64,000 nt of DNA from NCBI RefSeq assembly GCF_028554725.1, contig NC_071672.1, positions 9,461,001 to 9,525,000 on the forward strand. Reading direction: 5' to 3'. This document shows positions 45,845-56,930 of this stretch, piece after piece. The stretch is from Zeugodacus cucurbitae (Eukaryota > Arthropoda > Insecta > Diptera > Tephritidae). The notes under the pieces are model-generated. The model had not been told where the DNA came from. It was given only the letters and a program-made list of their open reading frames with translations, and ran no database searches. The number at the start of each line of letters is the position of its first letter. Within the stretch, counting starts at the first letter, position 1. The translations under genes were made by a program, and so were the position numbers.

Positions 45845-46750
45845 AGGTGATATTTAATCCTCCTGCATTTGCTATGTTACAAATAACATTGGCAACACAT
45901 ATATCCATTGTCGTTTATAAATAAAATTTATAAACTTTAAATGGTTTAGAGAAGCCATACAATGCAATTGCCCCATATTTATCATTGCAGTCCAGCACGG
46001 ATACGACCTTAGAGGCGTTCAGGCATAATCCAACGGACGTAGCATCATACCACCTCTCGCTCGAACAAGTATTGTACCATTGGTCCATACCTGCGGTTCC
46101 TCTCGTACTACGCAGGAATGCTGTCGCAATACCAATTGTCATTAGTAGGGTAAAACTAACCTATCTCACGACGGTCTAAACCCAGCTCACATTCCCTTGA
46201 ATGGGTGAACAATCCAACGCTTGGTGAATTTTTCTTCACAATGATAGGAAGAACCGACATCGAAGGATCAAAAAGCGACGTCGACTGTGGTAACTTTTCT
46301 GACACCTCTTGTTAAAAACTCTTTAAACCAAAAGGGTCGATAGGCCGAGCTTTTGCTGTCTCTGTGTGTACTGAACACCGAGATCAAGTCAGCATTTGCC
46401 CTTTTGCTCTATGTGTGGTTTATGTCCGCACTGAGCTGGCCTTGGGACAATGTCCTTGAATTGGATCATACCTGAGTGTTGGAGTTATACCAAATTTTAA
46501 TTATAAAAATTCATTAAAATATGTCTACAATTATATAACAAACTCGTTACTTCGATCAAGAAGCTTGCATCAAAACCCAATACCATAAGATATATAAATA
46601 TACCCATATAATGGCTAAGCAATGATACACGTTCCACTTAATCAAGTAAGTAAGGAAACAATAAGAGTAGTGGTATTTCATTGTTGATACATAACCGAAA
46701 TTATATATCTCCCACTTACGCTACACCTCTTATGTCTCCTTACACTGCCA

Positions 46751-46789
<39 letters not shown>

Positions 46790-46793
46790 ATTA

Positions 46794-46829
<36 letters not shown>

Positions 46830-46844
46830 CAGTAGATAGGGACA
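45845..46844 (-). rRNA. 28S rRNA: 28S rRNA gene, 3' part (upstream unit)
   Basis: On the minus strand it runs from the R1 site TGTCCCTATCTACT (46831-46844) through CTAGCGAAACCACAGCC and GGGGAAAGAAGACCCTGTTG. It continues through the conserved sarcin-ricin loop AGTACGAGAGGAACCG to the fly-type 3' end (ATTTGTAACATAGCAAA and ATCACCTGTATGACG). The exact end near 45845 is estimated from remembered Drosophila sequence. One base differs just after the R1 site (ACTGTC for ACTATC). It is separated from its 5' part (59638-62364) by 12.8 kb of insertions. Confidence 0.93.
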
Positions 46845-47331
46845 ACGTCCGGTGGGATTAACGTGGGTACCTGCCGATGACGGCCTTACTCCACGGTGCT
46901 CAAAAGCACAGCGGATCAAATCAATGCGATGATCAGCGCCCCGAAAATGCTACGCATTATTCGGTACCAATTGGCGTGTGGAATGGACACACTAACCACC
47001 TTGGTGGGGTTCTAGGCCTATCTAAAACCTCTGCCGTACTTTGGGTCAGGCACCCGGTTGCAATGCAACTGCACATTGAGTGACCAAAGTCACTCTCCCC
47101 GCATTCGGGTATTAAATCACAACCACCACGATACGCCCCGAGGGGCCAGTCCGCATGAGCAGGTTGGAGCGAACTCCAAGGGCTCCTGCTCCCCGTGGTA
47201 CCAGAATTAAGTCTCCGGTCAGACCTCGTAGCCGAAACTACTACCAGTTGAGCTTCCATACAGCTCTGGACTGGTGACCAGGGATTGAATCCCATTCTCT
47301 CATCCAATTCATACACCTTTCATACCAGAAG

Positions 47332-49002
47332 CTAACCCCGGTCTTCAGCCAATTGTCTTCGCCGCCTGAACAACACGCGCGCAAATCTTTCAAACGACCC
47401 TAACTGTTCGGCATTCCGACTAGAGGAGATCACACCACTAACATCTAACCGTCCATCAGTCCAACTAATCCCCATACCCCCAAGGTCCCTAATGTCTGAG
47501 TACATCGGGCATTCCGCTATAACATGCACCCAATCCTCAACACACGCCCCACACATACACTCTGGACTATCTGCAAGGTGCCTCTTATGCAAGAATGCAT
47601 TAAGAGGCCCATGCCCCGTAAGCAGGAAACCCAGACTTAGACAAAATCTGAAGTCTAGGTTTCCTTCTACATACCTAACGTCCCGGATGTACTCATAAGT
47701 CACCCGACCATTGAGACTACTGTCCCAACGGTCTTGCCACCTACACCTGACCCTATCATCTAGAAGCCTCTTGCCCCCTAGATATCCCTCCCTCTCCACA
47801 TCATCATCGGAAATCAAATTCCGCAGCAATGACACACTCAGACCCCTTCTTAACCTGAATGATACAGCACGCTGTATGACAACCAGGTCAAGAGGGGGCG
47901 CACCTAGTAACACCTGCAACGCATCCGTAGAAACGGTGCGACATACAGGCAGACAGGCGAGCATCATGCAACGCTGGATGGAGAGGAGCTTTCGGCGACC
48001 GAAGACCGTCGTGGCAGTTCGCCACCATACAGCAGGTGCATAAGTGGCACAGGCCACAAACAAGCCGCGGTATATGGTGCGAACAGCACGACGTCCGAGG
48101 TCCCAATCACTTCGTAAAACGCGCATAACCTTACCAACGACCGCCTGCAGTCGCACCTTCACACTCACCAATTGTGGAGTAAAACACATTCTTTCACTCA
48201 TGGTCAACCCCAGGTACTTGACTTGCGTCATATACCTGATGCCGACCCCATTCACTCGGACAACCGTTGGACGCCCCGGTGACAGTCTGCCTTTTAAAAG
48301 CATTGTCACCGTTTTGTCCATCGAGATGTCTACACCCACAATTATCCCCCAGTTGTGGACAATTTCTAAAAATTGTCCTCCCACCCGATCCAACTCACGC
48401 CTTGAACGACCTTCAACAAGGAGAAGAAGGTCGTCCGCATACGCACAACACTTACAGAGTGGTTCGAGCTGCCCAAGCAGAGAGTCCATCATGAGGTTCC
48501 ATATATATGGACCACAGATGGATCCCTGCGGACAGCCACGAGCCACTCCAATCTCCACACTCCCATTCATTCCAACGATAGAGGCTTTTCTGTCCGAAAA
48601 GTAGCTTCGCCAGAGACTAATTTCCGGACAGCCAAGTTCCTCTAACCGTTCTATCACTCGATCCCAGATCAGATAATCGAATGCCACCACCGGTATTTCC
48701 AATACCGCTTCCCTTACATTCTGTCCATATTGGTTCCAGTCAGTACCAGAGGTACGCCATCGGCGCAATGGACCCACGTACGCCGAGGGTGGGGATTGCG
48801 GAGAAACCATAATTTGTATCAAATCATGGTCACTCAATCCCCACCCTCCCCTAATCTCCCAACTGACGTCAAACGCTCTCCTTGCTGCCTCATTCATTAA
48901 CGTCACGTCAATATCACTCATGCCCCTAGGCCCCTCAAACGTAAACCATTCACTCGGCTCATTCAAAATGTGGAGGCTCATAGCCACCACCCATTCACTC
49001 AA
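47332..49002 (-). pseudogene. R1-A ORF2: endonuclease C-part, RT palm and C-terminus
   Basis: 556 codons without a stop. Residues 1-70 are the end of the AP endonuclease (GGWGLSDHDLIQI, SDH at 57-59). Residues 80-104 are the linker (RRWRTSGTDWNQYG). At about 104-107 it jumps straight to the palm sequence FDYLIWDRVIERLEELGC, skipping roughly 950 bp that R1-B retains. RT motifs follow: GCPQGSICGPYIWN, AYADDLLLL (YADD 188-191), VDISMDKTVTML, VKYLGLTM. The C-terminal cysteine motif is ECMCGAC...HVIAEC. Loss of the RT fingers and of the first catalytic aspartate region makes it inactive despite the open frame. Confidence 0.9.
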
Positions 49003-49029
49003 TACCTCGCCTCGGATGTGGCTTTGATA

Positions 49030-49257
49030 TCAAGACGAATGTCTGGATACCTTACTAAACCACATCGAAGACGAGGCATTCGCATCCAACCCTAGAATAA
49101 ATAAGCTACTACTCCCCAGTAGTAGTAGCTTATCCATGTAGCCCAGGTAGGGCTCTAGGGGCTCGGTAAATTTGCAATACAAACTATCGACAATCATCCG
49201 AACTCCCCCTCTACTGAAACACACACCCCCTGTTGCGACGAATCCAACACTACGCAA
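49030..49257 (-). pseudogene. R1-A endonuclease middle fragment
   Basis: A short frame continuing the endonuclease from the ORF1 fusion. MIVDSLYCKFTEPLEPYLGY is followed by LFILGLDANASSSMW, where LDANA is the catalytic Asp-x-Asn motif of AP endonucleases. It is frame-shifted relative to the fragment at 49194-50171 (overlap near 49200) and from the downstream 47332-49002 frame (about 49010). This part of the endonuclease is missing from R1-B. Confidence 0.8.
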
Positions 49258-50171
49258 TCGTAGTTTGGATCAGTCACAACAATTGCGGCATTACCCTCAA
49301 GGCCCGTAAAGACCCTGAAAACTCCAGGAAGACCCCGAACCACACCATTGGTGGTGTAGGGCTCCTGGAGTAAGGCAATGCCTGCCGGGGCTTTGCTTCG
49401 CACCACCACCGACCACGTCTCAACGGCCTTCGGCAATGCCGGAGCAATCGCCTCCAACACAGTTGCCGGAGGCGCACGCACCGACTCTGCCGGAGCCAAA
49501 CCCACAACCGACCTCTTCGGTTGGGGAAAAGATCCCCCACAACCCCCCCTGAGAGCGTCAACCTGACCGCGAAGATGGGCATTCTCGGTTACTACCGTCA
49601 TCAAGAGCGCCTCGTACTTCGAGGCAAGCTCCATCAGCCCCTTCGCGGTAGTGACCTCAAAGTCTTTTACCCCAAAAACCAAGGAGTTAAACTCGGCCGT
49701 CACTGCCTTCATGGCAGCAACATGGCTGATAGCGCCTCCCCCAACCACACCCCCATTAACTCCACCCTCACGTTTCCCTCCCTCCTTCCCCGAGCTGACT
49801 TTCGTCGATCCCTCCTTCGCGACGCTCTTTTCTGCGACATTCTTTTTCACGACGCCCTTATCCGCGACGCCCTTATCTGCAACGCCCTTCCCAGTGCCGC
49901 TGTTATCGCCGCTCTCGGCCGGCTTAGAAGCACCCGAAACTGCGGGTTGAGCAACCGCTTTTTCAGCGGTGCCACCTATTCCGCTACCGCTCTCACTCCC
50001 ACCATCCTCTGATTTAATCAACAGAGGCGACCCCAAACGCGCCCTCCTCCGCGGCAGAGACCTCACCGGTGGCCTCACTTCCTCATCACCCGACGATGTT
50101 TCCACCATCACAGTTATGGGGCCCGACCCGTCGCTTTCAGCGAGGGACTTAACCCTCCTCCGCTGTGGCAC
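49194..50171 (-). pseudogene. R1-A ORF1 fused to endonuclease by deletion
   Basis: Residues 1-265 are the N-terminal R1 ORF1 (gag-like): a basic, Ser/Gly-rich start (MPQRRRVKSLAESDGSG, RRRARLGSPLLIKSEDG), a low-complexity Val-Ala-Asp-Lys-Gly repeat region, then a putative coiled stretch (LASKYEALLMTVVTENAHL). At VVRSKAPAG the frame passes into IALLQEPYTTNG, the N-terminal endonuclease motif, which in R1-B starts ORF2. About 780 bp, including the CCHC zinc knuckles and the ORF1/ORF2 boundary, are missing. The in-frame fusion is accidental. The 5'UTR is upstream to 50777. Confidence 0.85.
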
Positions 50172-50777
50172 TGTACCAACCGCACTGTGGGCTTAACAGC
50201 ACTCTGCTACGACCGCAGTCGACGCAACAGTCAGCGACCTCAGCACTGGGACAGCCAAAGGCACCCTTTGGGCACAACTGTACGAGAAAACCCGAAACAA
50301 GCGCAACTGAACGCCAGGCGCTCAGCACAGCACTCACTGGTAGGCAATCCAGCCAGCAGGAATACCTACAACACGGTAAACCACTAAAACTGTGCGACAG
50401 CCCACCACCAACAAACGTGTGAACACCCACTCTACTTCTAAAAAACAACAATGTTGTACTTACCAGTACACGCCGTACAGTCAACCGCGACTGTACAAAA
50501 ACACTCGCCCGTACCGAAACCCGTTACCACGCGCGCACAAAAATGCGAAGAATGCACAAAAGTGTGCAGTCACACAAAATCACACGCGACCGTAGCACCA
50601 ACGACACTAGCTACCCACGCCAGACAATAACGGTGCCTATCACACACCGCGTAAACAAATGACCGCACAAAAGAGAATACGGAAAAATCGCAAAAACAAC
50701 TCGCCAAGAAAAACTCACCAAAAATCACAACGATGCGCACGCACGTCTATCCGCGTCGAAAGCCAACTAACGAATCG

Positions 50778-50794
50778 AGTAGATAGGGACAGTA

Positions 50795-50839
<45 letters not shown>

Positions 50840-51410
50840 TGCATTTGGCTACGTAAATATATTCATTTTTATGTCCGCCGTTTAACCAAACTTAGTTTTT
50901 TTTATATGCAAATATATGTGGTTTCGGCTCTTTAATTAGAGGGACAGTAGGAATCTCCTTAATTCCTTCATGCGCGTCACTAATACGATTACGATGCATT
51001 TGGCTACGTAAATATATTCATTTTTATGTCCGCCGTTTAACCAAACTTATTTTGTTTTGTATGCAAATATATGTGGTTTCGGCTCTTTAATTAGAGGGAC
51101 AGTAGGAATCTCCTTAATTCCTTCATGCGCGTCACTAATTAGATGACGATGCATTTGGCTACGTAAATATATTCATTTTTATGTCCGCCGTTTAACCAAA
51201 CTTAGTTTTTTTTATATGCAAATATATGTGGTTTCGGCTCTTTAATTAGAGGGACAGTAGGAATCTCCTTAATTCCTTCATGCGCGTCACTAATACGATT
51301 ACGATGCATTTGGCTACGTAAATATATTCATTTTTATGTCCGCCGTTTAACCAAACTTATTTTGTTTTGTATGCAAATATATGTGGTTTCGGCTCTTTAA
51401 TTAGAGGGAC
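50778..51410. repeat. 155-bp R1/R2-target-like tandem array (four units)
   Basis: GGGACAGTAGG recurs at 50786, 50941, 51096, 51251 and 51406, giving exactly 155-bp steps; the fifth unit is cut after 10 bp. Each unit holds about 110 bp related to 28S around the R1 and R2 sites, then TATGCAAATATATGTGG and TTCGGCTCTTTAATTAG. Units 1 and 3 share AATTAGATGACGATG and units 2 and 4 share AATACGATTACGATG, so the real period is a 310-bp dimer. In unit 1 the first 40 bases are identical to true 28S, not to the array. The same repeat flanks the R1 in the IGS. Confidence 0.9.
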
Positions 51411-53242
51411 AGTAGGTTATTGTTAGTTGATAACATGTAACATTTAATTTTATAATCTTAGGAAAGATAATTCTTAATTTTTAATAGTAGTATTTATTTT
51501 TTTGAATTATAATCATTTTAATTTAACTTAGCACTAATTGGTGCACAATATTTTTGGTTAACCTGTCTCGAGCTAACACAAATAGATTTGATGGTTTTCC
51601 CACACGAGAGCATGCAACATATAATTGCCCATGGGAAAAACATGGATTATCCAATACTAACCCACAAATGGACATTGTTTGGCCTTGAGACTTATTAATG
51701 GACATGGCAAAAGCTAAACGAATAGGAAACTGTAGTCTGTGCATTATTGAGGTTAGATTTTTTTTTCAAAATAAGATTTAATAAATAAAATGAAAAGCAA
51801 GCTAAAAATACTTACTTTTATTTAATTCGTTTAAAGAGTTTTAAATAATAAAAAGAAAGCAAAGCGTGGCCGAGTCTGATGAATTTTAAACACACGTTTT
51901 ACATTTAATAAATGGTAAATTTTAAACACACGTTTTACGTTTAATAAATTTTAGCTAAAGTAAACGTTTGGACTTTAATATAACAGCATCTGCTTCTATA
52001 GCGCCATCTAGCCTAATACAGCGCACTAATTCAATTACCTTACAACGTCAGCCGTTAGTATCACAAATAAGTGTCAATAAATGTATTCTCATGTAGCGCC
52101 ATCTACTGCAATAGCACATATAGCTCTAAATTTAATTCCAAATGTACTCCATACTTATGTTGTGCTTAAGATAAAACAGGAAAATAGTATTTTACAGTTC
52201 ATACTTAGGTTATGCTTAACTGAAAATGGGAGGCTTAAGCAATGCTTAAATAACAGCTGATTTTTGTTTTGAATTTGATTTGAATTTTCAGCGACATCTT
52301 TCGTAGCGTAGGGCAAGTGTCCGTTCGTTTGCACTCAATAACAGCTTATACTTTTCCTTCAGTTCCCATAGGTGCTCCGACTCGCTAGTGATGAAATTTG
52401 GGGTTCTTTTGTTGTTTTCATCAATTTTTGATATAATTTTTGCTCGCAAATTTATGTATTGTCTGTCATAATTTAAATATTTCAAACATATTTTTATGAA
52501 TGACATTTGTAAAACATATGTTGCCCATAACGTTGCCATATATCATAATAAAATTTTATAGAAATTAAGCATTGACTGTGAAACGCAAACGACTACTCAG
52601 TTTGCAACAATACTTTGCTAAGATTTTATTTAGGCACAACTTAAGTATGGACTGTGAAACCGGGCATTAGCCATACAAAATTCTATACCTAAATGCAAAT
52701 AAATGAATTTTTTTTTTTGCATTTAGGAAATACATGCAGAAATCAACTCTGCGATTTCCTAAATTCCTCTGGAAAAGAGTGGCAACATTGCTTATTTGTC
52801 TGACCATACATATGTACATAACTTTATTTATTTCACGGATTGTATGTGATTTTTTCTTAAATTTAGAATATTGGAAGTCATAGATTCGTATAATTTTACC
52901 ACAAATAATATAAACTTCAAACAACGCATTTTCATTTAATGTTTTAGCAAGTGGCAGCTTTTGTTATGACAGCCTAAGTCCATGAAAATTTAGAAAGAAA
53001 TATAGCGCCATCTACTGTAACATAGCGCACTTAGCGCCACCAACTGGAGGATAGCTCTTTGCTAATAATAAACAAATAATTTGCAATAAATAAATAATGC
53101 GACTATAAGGAGAGTTATAAACTATCCTATCTTTCAAGTTGGACCAAACTGCACACAGTGTTAAAAATTTCATTAAAATCGGTTCAGTAGTTTAGGAGTC
53201 CATCGAAAACAAACAACGTGACACGTGATTTTTATCTCTTTA
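51411..53242 (-). mobile_element. Helitron-1, inverted copy, truncated
   Basis: This is the reverse complement of the Helitron at 29637-32022, from near its 5' end (TAAAAATCACGTGTCACG at about 53215-53235) to a point matching about 31450. It lacks the last 570 bp and the CTAG end, and breaks directly into the fifth 155-bp repeat. A segment of about 35 bp present in the plus copies (near 29165) is absent at about 52770. The terminal 5'-TC is replaced by AAAGAGA next to another Helitron's CTAG, so that end is altered too. Confidence 0.85.
51523..51744 (-). pseudogene. Helitron helicase C-terminal fragment, open copy
   Basis: The same fragment as at 31129-31350: INKSQGQTMSICGL, then CFSHGQLYVACSRVGKPSNL and LTKNIVHQLVLS to a natural stop. 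Here the codon after SRVG is Lys, where the plus-strand copy has TAA. It covers helicase motifs V-VI only, about 73 residues of a protein that in autonomous Helitrons exceeds 1000 residues. Confidence 0.85.
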
Positions 53243-53640
53243 CTAGTAAACCCGGGCACGCTTTGCTGTGAATAATTTATATACATATATACATATATTT
53301 ATATATATATTTTTTATTTTTTAATACATTTAAATTATTACCTATGAATATAGTTATAAAATGTATAGTTTGTATTAAAATTCATATATTTATATGATAT
53401 TCGTCCTGTCCTTGTCAAAATATTAGAGGATATTGAAGTGTGTCAAATGAGCGATGTAGATCTGAAATAATGCTAAAAGTATTGTCCTGCTGTGTGATTT
53501 TTATTGACCGTTTTTCAACAGGATCGCCAACCATTACGTCACACAAAAAACACTTGCTCAAACAAATTTTTTTTCACAAAAACAAATTCAAATTTAAAAA
53601 TATACAATCAACTACACGTATATAAACAAACACCTGCCGC
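53243..53640 (-). mobile_element. Helitron-3, 3' end fragment
   Basis: On the minus strand, CAGCAAAGCGTGCCCGGGTT then TACTAG at 53243 followed by T. This is a Helitron-like 3' terminus with a GC-rich sub-terminal hairpin, of a different sequence family from Helitron-1 and -2. The adjoining interior (about 53270-53640) is AT-rich without coding signal. Its 5' end is not recognised, so the right border is a guess. It abuts the 5' end of the inverted Helitron-1. Confidence 0.5.
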
Positions 53641-54083
53641 AATGTAGAAATTTTCAAAAGCCAGCTATGATATGCACCCACAAACCAACAAATGAGAAAA
53701 TATGCATACGATCGTAAATATATTCAAACACTTGCGGTAATGTAAAAATATACAAAGCCAACTACAGAAAAAGTATACACGTACTGACAAACTTTATCTA
53801 CACATACAATCGAACATATATTGAAAATGAAAATTTTTTATGAAAAACACACATATATGCACACACGTATATATTAATATACTAATGCGTAAATATGTAT
53901 GCAAATGCGCTAAAAAACTACCACAAATCACAAACTAATACACAAATACTCAAAATAAATGTACTTACATCCAATGCTGAGGGCTCCCACACAAAAAACA
54001 CCAATTCACAAAAAATTCACGACACAGAAAACGCACAGAAACGAAAACACGTCTGAACAATCTGAAATTCTACAATCGAATCA
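53641..54083 (-). mobile_element. Probable 5' end of a third R1 (R1-C)
   Basis: Directly after the 14-bp target duplicate behind R1-B (AGTAGATAGGGACA at 54084-54097) the minus strand reads TTGATTCGATTGTAG. This resembles the 5' ends of R1-A (CGATTCGTTAGTTGG) and R1-B (CATTCGTTAGTTGG). The next few hundred bases are T/G-rich like those 5'UTRs but otherwise diverged. I read this as a head-to-tail R1 whose body was lost or displaced by Helitrons. The left border is arbitrary. Confidence 0.4.
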
Positions 54084-54575
54084 AGTAGATAGGGACAACG
54101 TCCCGTGGGATTAACGTGGGTACCTGCCGACGGCGGCCTTACTCCACGGTGCTCAAAAGCACAGCGGATCAAATCAATGCGATGATCAGCGCCCCAAAAA
54201 TGCTACGTATTATTCGGTATCAATTGGCGTGTGGAATGGACACACTAACCACCTTGGTGGGGTTCGAGGCCTATCTAAAACCTCTGCCGTACTTTGGGTC
54301 CGGCACCCGGTTGCAATGCAACTCCACATTGAGTGACCAAAATCAAAATTGGGTATTGAACCACAACCACCACGATACTCCCCGAGGGGCCAGTCCGCAC
54401 GAGCAGGTTGGAGCGAACTCCAAGGGCTCCTGCTCCCCGTGGTACCAGAATTAAGTCTCCGGTCAGACCTCGTAGCCGAAACTACTACCAGTTGAGCTTC
54501 CATACAGCTCTGGACTGGTGACCAGGGATAGAATCCCATTCTCTCATCCAATTCATACACCTTTCATACCAGAAG

Positions 54576-55454
54576 CTAACCCCGGTCTTCAGCCAATTGT
54601 CTTCGCCGCCTGAACAACACGCGCGCAAATCTTTCAAACGACCCTAACTGTTCGGCATTCCGACTAGTGGAGATCACACCACTAACATCTAACCGTCCAT
54701 CAGTCCAACTAATCCCCATACCCCCAAGGTCCCTAATGTCTGAGTACATCGGGCATTCCGCTATAACATGCACCCAATCCTCAACACACGCCCCACACAT
54801 ACACTCTGGACTATCTGCAAGGTGCCTCTTATGCAAGAATGCATTAAGAGGCCCATGCCCCGTAAGCAGGAAACCCAGACTTAGACAAAATCTGAAGTCT
54901 GGGTTTCCTTCTACATACCTAACGTCCCGGATGTACTCATAAGTCACCCGACCATTGAGACTACTGTCCCAACGGTCTTGCCACCTACACCTGACCCTAT
55001 CATCTAGAAGCCTCTTGCTCCCTAGATATCCCTCCCTCTCCACATCATCATCGGAAATCAAATCATTCCGCAGCAATGACACACTCAGACCCCTTCTTAA
55101 CCTGAATGATACAGCACGCTGTATGACAACCAGGTCAAGAGGGGGCGCACCTAGTAACACCTGAAACGCATCCGTAGAAACGGTGCGGCATACATGCAGA
55201 CAGGCGAGCATCATGCAACGCTGGACGGAGAGGAGCTTTCGGCGACCGAAGACCGTCGTGGCCGTTCGCCACCATACAGCAGCCCCATAAGTGGCACAAG
55301 CCACAAATAAGCCGCGATATATGGCGCGAACAGCACGACGTCCGAGGCCCCAATCACTCCGTAAAACGCGCATAACCTTACCTACGACTGCCTGCAGTCG
55401 CACCTTCACACTCACCAAGTGTGAAGTAAAACACATTCTTTCACTCATGGTCAA
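54576..55454 (-). pseudogene. R1-B ORF2 C-terminal part
   Basis: This covers the RT thumb and C-terminal domain (TMSERMCFTSHLV, RAVRAIYRGLFVACATYG, LQVLLGAPPLDLVVIQRAVS with Phe-Gln at the start) through the CCHC motif ECMCGACVEDWVHVIAEC to AEDRG and a stop. It is out of frame with the upstream RT because one base is missing near 55473 (R1-A has TGCGTCATATACC, here TGCGCACATACC). One residue is inserted relative to R1-A (RNDLISDD versus RNLISDD). Confidence 0.88.
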
Positions 55455-56236
55455 CCCCAGGTACTTGACTTGCGCACATACCTGATGCCGACCCCATTCA
55501 CTTGGACAACCGGGGGACGCCCCGGTGACAGTCTGCCTTTTAAAAGCATTGTCACCGTTTTGTCCATCGAGATGTCTACACCCACACTTATCCCCCAGTT
55601 GTGGACAATTTCTAAAAATTGTCCTCCCACCCGATCCAACTCACGCCTTGAACGACCTTCAACAAGGAGAAGAAGATCGTCCGCATACGCACAACACTTA
55701 CAGAGTGGTTCGAGCTGCCCAAGCAGAGAGTCCATCATGAGGTTCCATATATATGGACCACAGATGGATCCCTGTGGACAGCCGCGAGCCACTCCAATCT
55801 CCACATTCCCATTCATTCCAACGATAGAGGCTTTTCTGTCCGAAAAGTAGCCTCGCCAGAGACTAATTTCCGGACAGCCAAGTTCCTCTAACCGTTCTAT
55901 CACTCGATCCCAGATCAGATAATCGAATGCCCCCTTGAAGTCAACAAATATGCCTAGGACATACTTGTTGACATTCTCCCTAACAACATTCTGCACATAC
56001 ATCCACGCATCTTCCACACTGCGTCCTTTCCTGAACCCATACTGCCTATCCGACAACATACCCCGCGTTAGCTCCTGAAGTCGTTCCACCATAACCCTCT
56101 CCAGTACTTTTCCAAGCACCGGAAGAAGGCTGATGCCCCGATAAGAACGAGGATCACTCCTGATCTTATTAGGGGACTTCAGGAGAGGGACGACCCTGGC
56201 ACTTTTCCACTCACGTGGAAAATATCCCTCCCTCAC
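55451..56236 (-). pseudogene. R1-B ORF2 reverse transcriptase core
   Basis: RT fingers and palm: WKSARVVPLLKSPNK, SYRGISLLPVLGKVLERVM, LSDRQYGFRKGRSVEDAW, the first catalytic motif GIFVDFKGAFDYL (VDFKGAFD), then GCPQGSICGPYIWN and AYADDLLLL. The frame is cut by the frameshift near 55473, just before the thumb. Upstream, a TAG at 56240-56242 in the same frame separates it from the linker region (AIYN-stop-CVREGYF). All RT catalytic residues are present, but not in one frame with the C-terminus. Confidence 0.9.
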
Positions 56237-56239
56237 GCA

Positions 56240-56887
56240 CTAGTTATAAATGGCCTCCAAGTATTCCGGAATGAACTTCCACAAGCTTTTGCACATCTCT
56301 CCGTTCAAACCATCAAAACCTGGGGACCGTTTAAACCTAACCAGGGCAAAGGCGTATCCCAATTCCTCATCTTCTAGTGGAGGAACAGGTACCTCTTGTG
56401 CTTGAGGTGCCTGAACCTCAGCCCTGGGAAAGAACACTCCTAACAGAACCTCCGCACACTCTCTCCACGTTGATAACACAGAGTCACCAACGCGGAGAGA
56501 GGTGATATCCTCCCTCTTACGACCCCTGCAGATCCTGTAGACCTGCCCCCAGGGGTCGTCCCTATTCTCCCCAACAAAGCTCCTCCATTCCTCTTCTTTT
56601 ATTCTCACAAGCATATCCTTATACTCTCTAACCGCACAACTAAAATCATATCTGATCTGGGATAACCTATCCGAATTGGACCGCCGAGCACGCTGAAACT
56701 TTCGTCTCAACCGCCGGACAGTCCTCCTCTTCGAGGTTAACTCATTCGTCCACCATTTAATTTTCCTAATCCTAAAACTTTCATACTTCCTGAAAACCCT
56801 ATCATTAACACACCAAACCAACTCATACAGCCGAGCAATTTGCTCGTCCACCCCCAGTTCCTCACACTCACTAAGCGGTATTTCCAA
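56240..56887 (-). pseudogene. R1-B ORF2 linker and RT N-terminal region
   Basis: 216 codons between the endonuclease and the RT: basic helical region (KIKWWTNELTSKRRTVRRLR, FQRARRSNSDRLSQIRYDFS), KEEEWRSFVGENRDDPWGQ, and the RT-0/1 start FALVRFKRSPGFDGLNGEMC. It ends in a TAG in frame with the RT core. The first residues continue upstream as WNQYGQNVREAVLEIP, across the deletion point at about 56940. Confidence 0.85.
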
Positions 56888-56930
56888 TACCGCTTCCCTT
56901 ACATTCTGTCCATATTGGTTCCAGTCAGTA

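Larger units (their letters stand above)
46845..50777 (-). mobile_element. R1 element A, internally deleted
   Basis: An R1-clade non-LTR retrotransposon in the same orientation as 28S. The 3' end joins true 28S at the R1 site: AGTAGATAGGGACA at 46831-46844 is repeated at the 5' end, 50778-50791, as the 14-bp target duplication. From 5' to 3' it has a 5'UTR of about 600 bp, ORF1, endonuclease, RT and a 3'UTR of about 490 bp. At least two large deletions are present: one fuses ORF1 to the endonuclease, the other removes the fingers and first palm part of the RT. Upstream DNA is not normal 28S but a 155-bp repeat array. Confidence 0.92.

Noticed and set aside
47492..50196. Plus-strand open frames across R1-A and R1-B (for example 48044-48604, 49521-50012, 55470-55850)
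   Set aside because: They are antisense to clear R1 coding sequence and have no domain.
52288..52924. Two minus-strand frames of 83-85 residues in the inverted Helitron
   Set aside because: The equivalent frames are not kept in the plus copies and base composition is AT-rich; no domain recognised.
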